A DNA stretch of 64,000 bases. Source: Mesonia aquimarina. Lineage in GTDB: Bacteria > Bacteroidota > Bacteroidia > Flavobacteriales > Flavobacteriaceae. Position numbers and translations under genes: made by a program. Of this stretch, positions 9,901-17,647 are shown piece after piece (the first letter of the stretch is position 1; each line of letters begins with the position of its first letter). Below the pieces are notes generated by a model. The model made no database searches and was not told the origin of the DNA. It was given only the letters and a program-made list of their open reading frames with translations. Where the stretch lies: NCBI RefSeq assembly GCF_003667275.1, contig NZ_RCNV01000001.1:558001-622000 (forward strand), written 5' to 3'.

Positions 9901-10354
9901 TTTTAGCTTCTTCTACAGCAATTTCAACAGAAGTTAACTCCTCTTTATTACTCTGAATTACAGGAACATTATTTTGAATAGCTACTTCTTTAGCGGTAAC
10001 TTTATCTCCTAATGATTTTAATACAGAAACTTTTGGACCAATAAAAGTGATTCCGTTATCAGCACAAGCTTGCGCAAATTTGGCGTTTTCAGATAAAAAT
10101 CCGTAACCGGGATGAATAGCATCTATACCATTTTCTTTAGCCACATTAATAATCTTATCAATATCTAAATAAGGTTTCAAAGGGTCGTTGTCTTCGCCTA
10201 TTTGATAAGCTTCATCTGCTTTATAACGGTGTAGAGAATAGCGATCTTCAAACGTATAAATCCCGACAGTTCGCAAACCTATTTCGGTACAAGCTCTAAA
10301 AATTCTAATGGCGATCTCTCCTCGATTGGCTACAAGGACTTTCTGAATATTCAT
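6902..10354 (-). CDS. pyc: Pyruvate carboxylase
   Basis: A 1150-residue single-chain pyruvate carboxylase, which makes oxaloacetate from pyruvate, bicarbonate and ATP to refill the TCA cycle. Domain order is complete. The biotin carboxylase half comes first (residues 1 to about 460), with the Gly-rich ATP loop ASGGGGRGMR near 160 and EVNPRVQVEHTVTE. The carboxyltransferase domain follows (about 530-800), beginning at TTMRDGHQSLLATRMRT. Then come the tetramerisation region and a C-terminal biotinyl domain with EAMKMGTT, the biotinylated Lys being K1116. Length matches the family. It is flanked by non-coding DNA on both sides and appears monocistronic. The 276 bases upstream to the next gene show no clear TANNTTTG box. 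Confidence 0.97.
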   Translation of the reverse strand: MNIQKVLVANRGEIAIRIFRACTEIGLRTVGIYTFEDRYSLHRYKADEAYQIGEDNDPLKPYLDIDKIINVAKENGIDAIHPGYGFLSENAKFAQACADNGITFIGPKVSVLKSLGDKVTAKEVAIQNNVPVIQSNKEELTSVEIAVEEAKIIGYPIMLKAASGGGGRGMRVLRNEQELKKAFPESKREAANAFGDDTLFIEKFVENPKHIEVQILADNHGNMVHLFERDCSVQRRYQKVIEIAPSIGLDEEVKNKLYDYATSICQAVDYNNAGTVEFLVDEDGSIYFIEVNPRVQVEHTVTEVVTGIDIVKAQIFIAGGYKLSDEQIKIASQEKLSTNGYAVQCRITTEDPKNDFKPDYGTITTYRSASGFGIRLDAGSVYQGVTISPFFDSMLTKLTANSRTLDGACRKMRRALAEFRVRGVKTNMAFLDNILKDQTFRNGEVTVNYIKNTPELFKITEPRNRATKMVNFLGDIIVNGNQDVKFTDPSKKLITPTVPSFNKDGNYTKGTKDRLTELGPEGFAKWLSSEQKIHFTDTTMRDGHQSLLATRMRTSDMLKVAEGYAKNHPEIFSMEVWGGATFDVCMRFLKENPWERLQLLRKAMPNILLQMLIRGSNGVGYTAYPDNLIEKFVQESWENGVDIFRIFDSQNWMKSIAPCIEHVRTKTDGLAEGAMCYTGDILDPKRTKYSLDYYLQLAKDIENAGAHILAIKDMAGLLKPYAASELVSALKSEINIPIHLHTHDTSSIQSATYIKAIEAGVDVVDVALAGLSGLTSQPNFNSLAESMRYHERENKMDIKKLNEYSTYWSDVREYYYPFESGLKAGTGEVYRHEIPGGQYSNLVPQAEALGLKDRFTEITDMYAQVNELFGDVIKVTPSSKVVGDMAQYLVSNNLSIEDFLEKGASLSFPESVKSFFKGDLGQPVGGFPKEIQKIILRDEKPYTDRPNAHLEPVDFDKEFKQFKDKFGDGMDRELYESDFLSYKLYPRVFEDLYDHYVKYGKVMNIPTKNFFYGMEPEEEIIVELDRGKTLLITLVSVSEANEEGKVTVFFKVNGQTRNVEIQDNSIKVEKVVHQKVDKNNSKHVGAPLQGSLSSILVKEGDPVKNNQPLFVIEAMKMGTTITANENGTVKKVYLTEGTMVKSDDLVVELK

Positions 10355-10630
10355 AAAAGTAATGTTTAAAAAATGGATATTTGGTCTCGGTTTTAATATC
10401 GTTAAAAAAACAATGTGGTAAAAGTTTATTTTCTAAAAAGCTTGTTAAATAAAGTTTACAGAAAAATATCGCCTAAAAAATTTGAAAGAAAGTATCTCTT
10501 TGGATTTTCTTGTTCTAAAAAATTTAAAACGTTATAAAAAATAATTCTTGTCTTAACATTTAAATTATTATTTTTAATTACTGATAAAGTTGAATTTTTC
10601 AATCACTATATTCTCAGAAACCACCTTGAA

Positions 10631-11698
10631 ATGAAAAGAATCATACTTCTCCTCCCTTTTTTACTTCTAATCTTCACCCAATGTGATAATGAAAAGAAGA
10701 AAATAACAGAAAATTATTCAAAAAAAACAGCACAAAAAAAATTAAGTCCTGCACCTAAAGGAATGGTTAAAATAAATGGAGGAAGATTTCATCTAGGCAC
10801 TAATGATCCTGCCGCGCCTAATTACGAATCGCCTGCAATATTGACCGAAGTCAATGATTTTTATATAGATAAAACTGAAGTTACCAATAAGCAGTATCAG
10901 GAATTTGTTGAAGCTACTGGTTATAAAACTATTGCAGAACGAGAAATAGATTGGAATGAACTAAAAACACAACTTCCACCCGGAACACCAAAGCCACACG
11001 ATTCTGTTTTTAAACCGGGATCGTTAGTTTTTACACCTCCAGAAAAAGAAGTGCCGTTAGAAGATATTTCGCAATGGTGGTCGTGGGTAATTGGTGCTAA
11101 TTGGAAACATCCACAGGGACCAGGCTCTACTATTGAAGATAAAGAAAATTTACCGGTAGTTCACATTGCCTATGAAGACGCTAAAGCTTATGCAGATTGG
11201 GCTGGAAAGCGCCTTCCTACTGAAGCCGAATGGGAATATGTTGCCCAAGGAGGAAATAACAACAGTGCTTTTGCTTGGGGAGATGAATTAACTCCTTCAG
11301 GAAAATATTTAGCCAATTTTTTTCAAGGAAATTTTCCTTATCAAAATACTCAAGAAGATGAATTTGAAAAATCTGCACCTGTAGCAAGTTTTCCTGCCAA
11401 TTACTTTGGCGTATATGATTTAATTGGGAATGTTTGGGAATGGACAAGTGATTGGTACAGACCCGATACGTTTAAAATGTATCAGAATAAAAATTTTGCT
11501 ATTTGTCAAAATCCAACAGGACCAAAATCCAGTTTTGACCCCAATGAACCTTATACTGTAAAAAAAGTCATTAAAGGAGGTTCTTTTTTATGTAGTCTAG
11601 ATTATTGCTCAAATTACAGACCAAATGCTAGGTTTTCTACTGCGATAGATAGTGGTCAGGAACATTTAGGCTTTAGATGTGTAAAAGATATTGAGTGA
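10631..11698 (+). CDS. Formylglycine-generating-enzyme-like lipoprotein (SUMF1/EgtB family)
   Basis: A 355-residue lipoprotein (lipobox IFTQCD, Cys about 18) with an FGE-sulfatase domain from about residue 45 to the end. Family signatures are GGRFHLGTN, FYIDKTEVTNKQY, RLPTEAEWEY, GNVWEWTSDW and HLGFRCV. Two cysteines, C321 and C326 in GGSFLCSLDYCSNYR, occupy the spacing of the copper-binding catalytic pair of true formylglycine-generating enzyme. Many Bacteroidota relatives, such as gliding proteins GldJ and GldK, share the fold but not this activity. The cysteines therefore favour a real sulfatase-activating or other copper oxidase role, acting in the periplasm or on the surface. No sulfatase gene is in the window. 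It converges on an unknown secreted protein. Confidence 0.85.
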   Translation: MKRIILLLPFLLLIFTQCDNEKKKITENYSKKTAQKKLSPAPKGMVKINGGRFHLGTNDPAAPNYESPAILTEVNDFYIDKTEVTNKQYQEFVEATGYKTIAEREIDWNELKTQLPPGTPKPHDSVFKPGSLVFTPPEKEVPLEDISQWWSWVIGANWKHPQGPGSTIEDKENLPVVHIAYEDAKAYADWAGKRLPTEAEWEYVAQGGNNNSAFAWGDELTPSGKYLANFFQGNFPYQNTQEDEFEKSAPVASFPANYFGVYDLIGNVWEWTSDWYRPDTFKMYQNKNFAICQNPTGPKSSFDPNEPYTVKKVIKGGSFLCSLDYCSNYRPNARFSTAIDSGQEHLGFRCVKDIE

Positions 11699-11700
11699 AT

Positions 11701-12483
11701 TTAATCCTCCATTTTTCTTTTAAAGGTGATTTGTTTTAATTGCTCGGTCTCTTTATCAAAATATTCTACGATTAAATTTCCGGATTCATTAAAAGAAACT
11801 GTCCCGTTTATTTTATCTGAGTTATATAAAATATTTTCCGATTTTGTGTAGTGCAAATGACCTACACGTGTACCGCTTTCCTTTTCAGTGAGCAAATAAC
11901 CCGCTTCAATTTTTTTTAGAGCATAAGAAGTATTTCCTCTTAAAAATGTAAAATAAGTAGCTTTATCCAGCTCATTTTTTTCTTCTAAATTTTTATTAAT
12001 AGAATCATTATATTCTTCATAAAAACCCTGTTTCCCATTATAGTGATGATAATATGCGCCAAAAGACTCAAATGCACTTCGAAGCGCATCTTTATAAGCC
12101 GCTTCATAATCTTTTAACTTACTAGAACCCTCTTCTGATTGAAACACAACATTACCTTCGCAATCTTTTAAAAGCAACTTTGCTTTTGTATTCATTTGAA
12201 ATAAGCCCGTCGGAGTTCCCGTTACATCTGCGTAAAGACCCAAACAGCGATCTACACTTAAATTTGAAAGTACAGGATCACTCTCTATGTATGTTTTAAA
12301 GTTTATTTGATTTAATAAATGCTTGGTTAGAGAATTTAATAGAAATTTATTCTCTTCGTTTCCTAAAAAATCGTAATCCAAAGGAACAACTACATATTTA
12401 TAATTATCTAAAACTTCTGTTCGTTGGGCATTGCTTTGAAAACTAACAAATAGAATTAAAAATAATACGATAATTTTTTTCAT
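11701..12483 (-). CDS. Secreted protein of unknown function
   Basis: A 260-residue protein with a clear Sec signal peptide (about 1-19, ending SNAQ) and no lipobox, so probably periplasmic or secreted. I do not recognise a family. The central part (about 75-160) mentions an alternating pattern that resembles small-molecule or lipoprotein 'DUF' folds with ALRSAFESFGAYYHHYNG. The C-terminal 70 residues alternate charged and aromatic residues typical of beta strands. It is the last gene of a minus-strand run behind the YjjG-type nucleotidase (14-base gap), suggesting co-transcription but not shared function. Confidence 0.6.
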   Translation of the reverse strand: MKKIIVLFLILFVSFQSNAQRTEVLDNYKYVVVPLDYDFLGNEENKFLLNSLTKHLLNQINFKTYIESDPVLSNLSVDRCLGLYADVTGTPTGLFQMNTKAKLLLKDCEGNVVFQSEEGSSKLKDYEAAYKDALRSAFESFGAYYHHYNGKQGFYEEYNDSINKNLEEKNELDKATYFTFLRGNTSYALKKIEAGYLLTEKESGTRVGHLHYTKSENILYNSDKINGTVSFNESGNLIVEYFDKETEQLKQITFKRKMED

Positions 12484-12497
12484 ATCACTAAATCGGG

Positions 12498-13178
12498 TTA
12501 TAATATTTCTGATAGTTGTTTTAATGAATTAACACTTAATCTTTCTGTGGTTGGTTGCGATATACTTGCAAAATGAATTGCTTTCATTCCAAATTTTTCT
12601 GCTCCTAAAACATCTGCCTCTAAATTATCACCAATCATTAAACTTTTTGTATGACAGGTTTCTGCTTTCTTTACCGCTCTTTCAAAAATAAGTGGATGTG
12701 GTTTTTTAACACCAGCATCTTCTGAAGTTGTTATCGTGGTAAAATAGTTATCTATAGCAGCATTTTTTAATTTAATGTGCTGTACCTCTTCAAAACCATT
12801 TGTGATGATATGCAACCTATATTTTTTAAATAGATAATCCAAGGTAGGAATCGCATAATCAAATAAATAATTATTTTTTGGTAAAAATACAATATAATCT
12901 TCTGATAGTTGATTTACTTTTTCTTTTGTTATTTTAAACCCTATATCTTCAAAAACCTCCATTAATCTTCGGTAACGCAATTCTTCTTTCGTTATTTTAT
13001 CTTCTCTAAAAAGTTTCCAATACGCATGATTTTTAGGAATATATACTTCTAAAAAATCATCTAAATTAATAGTAAGCTTATTTTTATTGAAAACTTCTTG
13101 AAAAGCTAAAGCAGAGTTTCGCTCAAAATCCCAAAGGGTATGATCTAAATCAAAAAAAATATCGGTAACATTATTCAT
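12498..13178 (-). CDS. YjjG-type HAD-family nucleotidase
   Basis: About 226 residues from the ATG at 13178, which overlaps the stop of the upstream gene in an ATGAATAA arrangement, typical of translational coupling; an ATG at 13199 would add seven residues without family support. HAD motif I is FFDLDHTLWDFE (nucleophile and acid Asp). Motif II is HIITNGFEEVQHIKL and motif IV is MIGDNLEADVLGA. The length and the WDFE after motif I fit the YjjG group, which dephosphorylates non-canonical pyrimidine nucleoside monophosphates and thereby limits their entry into DNA. Activity is inferred from the family. Confidence 0.87.
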   Translation of the reverse strand: MNNVTDIFFDLDHTLWDFERNSALAFQEVFNKNKLTINLDDFLEVYIPKNHAYWKLFREDKITKEELRYRRLMEVFEDIGFKITKEKVNQLSEDYIVFLPKNNYLFDYAIPTLDYLFKKYRLHIITNGFEEVQHIKLKNAAIDNYFTTITTSEDAGVKKPHPLIFERAVKKAETCHTKSLMIGDNLEADVLGAEKFGMKAIHFASISQPTTERLSVNSLKQLSEIL

Positions 13179-14460
13179 GTTCGTGCAATTTGTATACAAG
13201 TTCTAAAAATTTTTCTTTGTCTTGCTCATCTTCAAAATCCGAATTTTTAAATATGAGCACCAAATCGCCGCCAACCTTTTTTACCTTTTCCTGAATAGTT
13301 TCTAAGGTTTTTTTAACCTCAAAATAAGATAATTTCTCCAACACTTGACTATTAAAAGCTATCGGCTCTATAACCAAAGGAGAAATACGTTCAAAATTAA
13401 TATCGTAAAATAAAAATGGCGTACATGTACCGGCTCTAAAACCAATAACATCGGCATAACTCATAGAAAAATCTCTAGCAATTTCTAGCTTATCAAAGTT
13501 ATTATACAAATTAGGTAAATTTATATCGTAATCGTTTACTAAAGTATTTTTCAATGGTCTATTCACGATAGCTTCCCAACGTTTCTTTTCTCTTTTTAAA
13601 ACCTTTAAGCTACTTATCGCTTCATATCCAGGAAGTAAACCAATGGGACCATAATCTGCCATAGATTTTATTAATGCATGATATTTCACTTTATGATAGC
13701 TGATGTTTTTATTATAAATAGAATAATTACTAAGCTGAAACATAAAACTCCAACGCAAATTTTCTTGCTTAGAAAAAGCAATAATATCATCATACACGTC
13801 ATAAGGATCTCTTTTTAAAAAAGTCAAAACTTTTAAACGTTCTATAAAATCAGAAAAATTTAACCGAAAAAAATCTCTTAAGCTCGCTCCTACACTTCTC
13901 ACAATCCCCTTTTTCTTATACTTAAAAACTTCAGCTACCGCTAAAATATTTTTGTTTTGAAATGGTTTTATTTTGTGCTCTAAATTAGGAAAACGTTCTT
14001 TTAAAATCTCTAAAAATTTAAATGCCCATAAGTCAACTAACGGCTGATCTATTATTTCCTCTTTCACCAAAAAACTTTCTGAAGAAGGATATCTTCCTTT
14101 TTCATCTTTTACGTGTGGTAAATATTCTTCGTATCGACTTAATAAATAAAATGATGCCGAAAAAATATCAAAAGGTAAATCACTTTGATCTGAAACTTTA
14201 AAAAAACCAACTGTATTTTCCCAAGGAAATAATTTTAATTCTGTATCTGAAAAACCTTGCTCTAATAATAATTCTGTTTGTTGTACAAATAATTCATTTC
14301 CTAATTTTTGCTTTCCGTAAGAAAGCTTCATGCCTTCGTGTGCAACAAACTCTTCGATCTTTGATGTGAATTTTATATCGATTCCTAAAATATGGGTACA
14401 CACATGCTTAAATGTATAATTAATTCTTGGAGTTAAGGTCTTGGTATAAATTAACAGCAT
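13171..14460 (-). CDS. Polysaccharide deacetylase-like protein with flavobacterial N-terminal region
   Basis: A 429-residue protein without an obvious signal peptide. The C-terminal half (about 225-400) follows a polysaccharide-deacetylase-like plan, with WSFMFQLSNYS, IGLLPGYEAIS and the RAGTCTPFLFYDI segment. The classical metal-binding Asp-His-His set is not intact here, so enzymatic activity is uncertain. The N-terminal half (about 1-200) is a conserved region seen with this domain in Bacteroidota. It lies between radC (11-base gap) and the nucleotidase (8-base overlap). My confidence in the family is moderate, and in the substrate none. Confidence 0.65.
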   Translation of the reverse strand: MLLIYTKTLTPRINYTFKHVCTHILGIDIKFTSKIEEFVAHEGMKLSYGKQKLGNELFVQQTELLLEQGFSDTELKLFPWENTVGFFKVSDQSDLPFDIFSASFYLLSRYEEYLPHVKDEKGRYPSSESFLVKEEIIDQPLVDLWAFKFLEILKERFPNLEHKIKPFQNKNILAVAEVFKYKKKGIVRSVGASLRDFFRLNFSDFIERLKVLTFLKRDPYDVYDDIIAFSKQENLRWSFMFQLSNYSIYNKNISYHKVKYHALIKSMADYGPIGLLPGYEAISSLKVLKREKKRWEAIVNRPLKNTLVNDYDINLPNLYNNFDKLEIARDFSMSYADVIGFRAGTCTPFLFYDINFERISPLVIEPIAFNSQVLEKLSYFEVKKTLETIQEKVKKVGGDLVLIFKNSDFEDEQDKEKFLELVYKLHEHE

Positions 14461-14471
14461 GGTTATAGCAC

Positions 14472-15170
14472 TTATAAAATAGCCTCATCGGCAAAGCTAA
14501 AATAGGATTTTTGCGTAACAATTAAATGATCAAGCACTTTAATATCTAAACTTTCTCCGGCTTGTTTTAGTTTATAAGTAAGCTGTTTATCAGCCGCACT
14601 TGGCTTTAGTGTTCCTGAAGGATGATTGTGAGCTAAAATTAGAGAAGTGGCACCAATTTCTAGGGCATTCTTAAAAGCCAAACGTACATCAACCAGTGTA
14701 CCGGTTATTCCGCCTTTACTTAATTGTGATTTTTGTAAAATTTTGTTAGAATTATTTAGGTATAAAATCCAAAATTCCTCGTGTGGTAAATCACCTAAAA
14801 TAGGCTGCATAACTTCGTAAACTGATGCGCTAGAAGTAATCTTCTTTTTTATAGCGGCTTCTTCTCCCCTTCTTCTCCTTCCTAACTCCATAGCAGCAAC
14901 AATAGAAATTGCTTTTGCTTCACCAATACCTTTAAACTTTAGCAGTTGCTTAACCGAACATTTTCCTAAATCGTTTAATTTATTATTGGATTGTTGAAGA
15001 ATTTTTTGTGCTAATTGCACCGCACTTTCTTCTTTATTACCCGAACCAATTAAAATTGCAATTAATTCTGCATCGCTTAAAGAAATCTCGCCTTTATGCA
15101 ATAATTTTTCTCTTGGGCGGTCGCCTTCCGCCCATTTTTTTATAGAAAAAGAACTTTCCTGTTCTTTCAT
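14472..15170 (-). CDS. radC: RadC family JAB-domain protein
   Basis: A 232-residue RadC (MPN/JAB) protein. N-terminal helix-hairpin-helix segment (LLKFKGIGEAKAISIVAAMELGRR, given here as its start and end around residues 83-106). The JAB domain carries the zinc-binding JAMM motif in LAHNHPSGTLKPSAAD (about 178-193), with HxHP and the downstream Asp. RadC was named for a DNA repair phenotype later traced to another gene, so its true role is unknown; a metalloprotease or nuclease-related role is possible. It has 48 bases to the Mpl-like gene upstream and 11 to the deacetylase downstream. Confidence 0.9.
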   Translation of the reverse strand: MKEQESSFSIKKWAEGDRPREKLLHKGEISLSDAELIAILIGSGNKEESAVQLAQKILQQSNNKLNDLGKCSVKQLLKFKGIGEAKAISIVAAMELGRRRRGEEAAIKKKITSSASVYEVMQPILGDLPHEEFWILYLNNSNKILQKSQLSKGGITGTLVDVRLAFKNALEIGATSLILAHNHPSGTLKPSAADKQLTYKLKQAGESLDIKVLDHLIVTQKSYFSFADEAIL

Positions 15171-15218
15171 GAAAGTGATTTTTTTAAAGGTAATAATTTT
15201 TAGGCGAACCTAATTTTA

Positions 15219-16574
15219 CTAGAGCCAATCTTTTACCTTATCAAAATCTAAACCTCCATAATTACCACTACTCATAAAAAGAACTACAGCATTTCTAAAA
15301 GTATCTTCTTTTAAATATGCTTGAAATAATTCTGAATTTACATATACTTTTAAATTTTTATGCTGAAAGGCTTCTTGAATTTCTTCTGGAGAAAGTGTTT
15401 CCAATTGCTTTAATTGAACCGCTTCTGGTGAATAAAACACAATAGCTTCATCTGCTGCATCTAAGGTGTTTTTATATTGCGCCAAGAATTCTTTCGTTAA
15501 ACTACTGTAAGTATGCAATTCTAAACATGCTACAATTCGCTCTTTATCTGTAAACTGATTTTTTACAGCAGTTGTTGTTGCTTTTACCTTAGACGGGCTA
15601 TGGGCATAATCTTTAAAAACTACCGTGCCACGTTTTTCGGCTATTTTTTCTAATCGTTTTGCAGCTCCTTTAAAAGTAGCAATAGCTTCATAAAAATCGG
15701 CTTCATCTACTCCCATATGCTGACAAACCCATTTTGCTCCGGCTAGATTATTTAAATTATGTTCTCCAAAAATCTCTACCGGCATTTCTCCTTCCGGTGT
15801 TTCAATATAAGTATCGCCATCTTTTATAGTATAGTTTGGAGTTTTATAAGCATGTTTTCTTGTCGGTTTTGTGGCACTTTCGGCAATTTCCTTTACTAAC
15901 GGATCTTCTTCGTTATATACCAAAATACTTCCGTTAACCATTTCTTCGGTAAAAATTTTAAACTGATCTACATAGTTCTTAAAATTTGGAAAAACGTTAA
16001 TATGATCCCAGGCAATTCCACTTATTAAAGCAATGTTTGGTTTATATAAATGAAATTTTGGTCTGCGGTCTATTGCTGAAGATAAATATTCATCCCCTTC
16101 AAGTAGCATAAAATCGTTCTCATCTGTTAAATGAACCATGGTATCAAAACCTTCTAACTGTGCGCCAACCATAAAATCTGTAGGCTTATCAAAATAATGA
16201 AGCACGTGCAAAATCATTGCTGTAATAGTAGTTTTTCCGTGCGAACCACTAATTACAACCCGGGTTTTTTCTTTGCTATGTTCGTATAAAAATTCTGGAT
16301 AAGAATAAATTTTTATTCCTAACTCTTTGGCTTTTTTTAATTCGGGATTATCTTCTTTTGCGTGCATTCCCAAAATTATAGCATCTAAATCTTTGGTTAT
16401 TTTTTCCGGAAACCAGCCTTCTTCTTCAGGTAATAAATCGGCTTTCTCTAATCTAGTTTTTGAAGGTTCAAAAATACTATCGTCGCTTCCGCTTACTTGA
16501 TCTCCTTTTTTATTTAATGCCAAAGCTAGGTTATGCATCGCGCTTCCGCCAATGGCTATAAAATGAATTTTCAT
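15219..16574 (-). CDS. mpl: Mpl-like Mur ligase (UDP-MurNAc peptide ligase)
   Basis: A 451-residue Mur ligase. The N-terminal Rossmann domain begins HFIAIGGSAMHNLALAL, and the central ATPase domain has the P-loop SGSHGKTTITAMI (about residue 110). The C-terminal domain carries AHSPSKVKATTTAVK. The GGSAMHNLA start and the length distinguish it from MurC and fit Mpl, which attaches the tripeptide L-Ala-D-Glu-mDAP to UDP-MurNAc in cell-wall recycling. In Bacteroidota this protein is often labelled simply as a peptidoglycan synthetase, and its peptide specificity cannot be read here. It follows the TPR protein by 24 bases on the same strand. Confidence 0.83.
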   Translation of the reverse strand: MKIHFIAIGGSAMHNLALALNKKGDQVSGSDDSIFEPSKTRLEKADLLPEEEGWFPEKITKDLDAIILGMHAKEDNPELKKAKELGIKIYSYPEFLYEHSKEKTRVVISGSHGKTTITAMILHVLHYFDKPTDFMVGAQLEGFDTMVHLTDENDFMLLEGDEYLSSAIDRRPKFHLYKPNIALISGIAWDHINVFPNFKNYVDQFKIFTEEMVNGSILVYNEEDPLVKEIAESATKPTRKHAYKTPNYTIKDGDTYIETPEGEMPVEIFGEHNLNNLAGAKWVCQHMGVDEADFYEAIATFKGAAKRLEKIAEKRGTVVFKDYAHSPSKVKATTTAVKNQFTDKERIVACLELHTYSSLTKEFLAQYKNTLDAADEAIVFYSPEAVQLKQLETLSPEEIQEAFQHKNLKVYVNSELFQAYLKEDTFRNAVVLFMSSGNYGGLDFDKVKDWL

Positions 16575-16598
16575 AGGTGTTTTTTTATAAGAAATAGA

Positions 16599-17546
16599 TT
16601 ACATCGCTAAAATTAAAGCTTTTTCTTCTTGTGCTTTTTTAAAATCATCTTCAATTGCTAGCGATTTTTCTATCCAATTTTTTGCTTGATTTTTATTGTT
16701 TAAATTTCTGTATAATTGTGCTTTTCTGAAATATGCCACGTGCAGCGGCACACCGTCTATAGAGGAAAAGTCATCAATATAACGCTGCAAATATAAAAGT
16801 CCGCGCTCGTTTTGTACATTATATTCTGCAGAGGCTTTTGCGGTAAGGTAATTTAGCTGATTTCTATTAAAATTCACACAACCGCTAATTTCTTTTCCCG
16901 CTAATTCTACAATTTTATGCATCGGAAATTTTTCTAGTTTTTCTTTGCAATTTTCTGGATTGGTAAACTGAATAGCTTTTAAGTAATATTGCTTTGCTAG
17001 TGCGGTATTTTCTTCAGCTTCGGCTACAAAGGCTTTTGCAAAGTTTCCATTTAAAGAATCTATTGCTAAAATCTGATCTGCATAATTATCTGCAGTATCA
17101 AAGCTTCCGCCTAAAAATCCCGGTAATTGAATGTATAATTGTACTAAGGCCCAACGAGATTCTAAATGACTTTCATCTAATTTTGCTGCTTTTTTAATGT
17201 GTTTTTTTATATCTGAAATATAAAAAGCCGCCTCAAATTTACTAATCACCTTAGCTTTAAGCCCTAACGTTCCACCATATTTAAAATTAAGGTTTGCATT
17301 TTCAGGCTTTTTCTCAAGTAAGTTTTCATAAATAGACAGGGCTGTATCCCAATCTTTTTCCAAAACAGCGATATCTGCAATATACTCTTTTGCTTTTTCT
17401 TTATTTTCTGAAGATTCTTCAACCGCTAGGAAATATTCTTTTGCTTGATCTAAATCTCTTTTTTCAAAAGATTTTTTACCCTCTTCAAAATTGGTTTGTC
17501 CTAAAACAAACATGGGAATCAAGAAAAATACAAATAAAAATTTCAT
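16599..17546 (-). CDS. Secreted TPR-repeat protein
   Basis: A 315-residue exported protein: Sec signal peptide (about 1-16, ending VLGQ). It then carries tetratricopeptide-like helix pairs, such as FEEGKKSFEKRDLDQAKEYF, DWDTALSIYENLLEKKPENANLNFKYG, and a C-terminal KAQLYRNLNNKNQAKNWIEKSLAI, each cited here as a short stretch. TPRs mediate protein contacts; no catalytic motif is seen. It heads the minus-strand run that includes the Mur ligase and radC, and is divergent from the macroglobulin gene with 101 bases between starts. A -7-like TATTTTTG lies at 17574-17581 on the minus strand. Confidence 0.75.
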   Translation of the reverse strand: MKFLFVFFLIPMFVLGQTNFEEGKKSFEKRDLDQAKEYFLAVEESSENKEKAKEYIADIAVLEKDWDTALSIYENLLEKKPENANLNFKYGGTLGLKAKVISKFEAAFYISDIKKHIKKAAKLDESHLESRWALVQLYIQLPGFLGGSFDTADNYADQILAIDSLNGNFAKAFVAEAEENTALAKQYYLKAIQFTNPENCKEKLEKFPMHKIVELAGKEISGCVNFNRNQLNYLTAKASAEYNVQNERGLLYLQRYIDDFSSIDGVPLHVAYFRKAQLYRNLNNKNQAKNWIEKSLAIEDDFKKAQEEKALILAM

Positions 17547-17647
17547 AGGTACTGAATTAATATTCTAATGAAACAAAAATAACAAGCCGAAAAGAATGAT
17601 TAAGAAAGATTTAATAAAATTTTTATCTTTAAACAAAATCATTCGGC

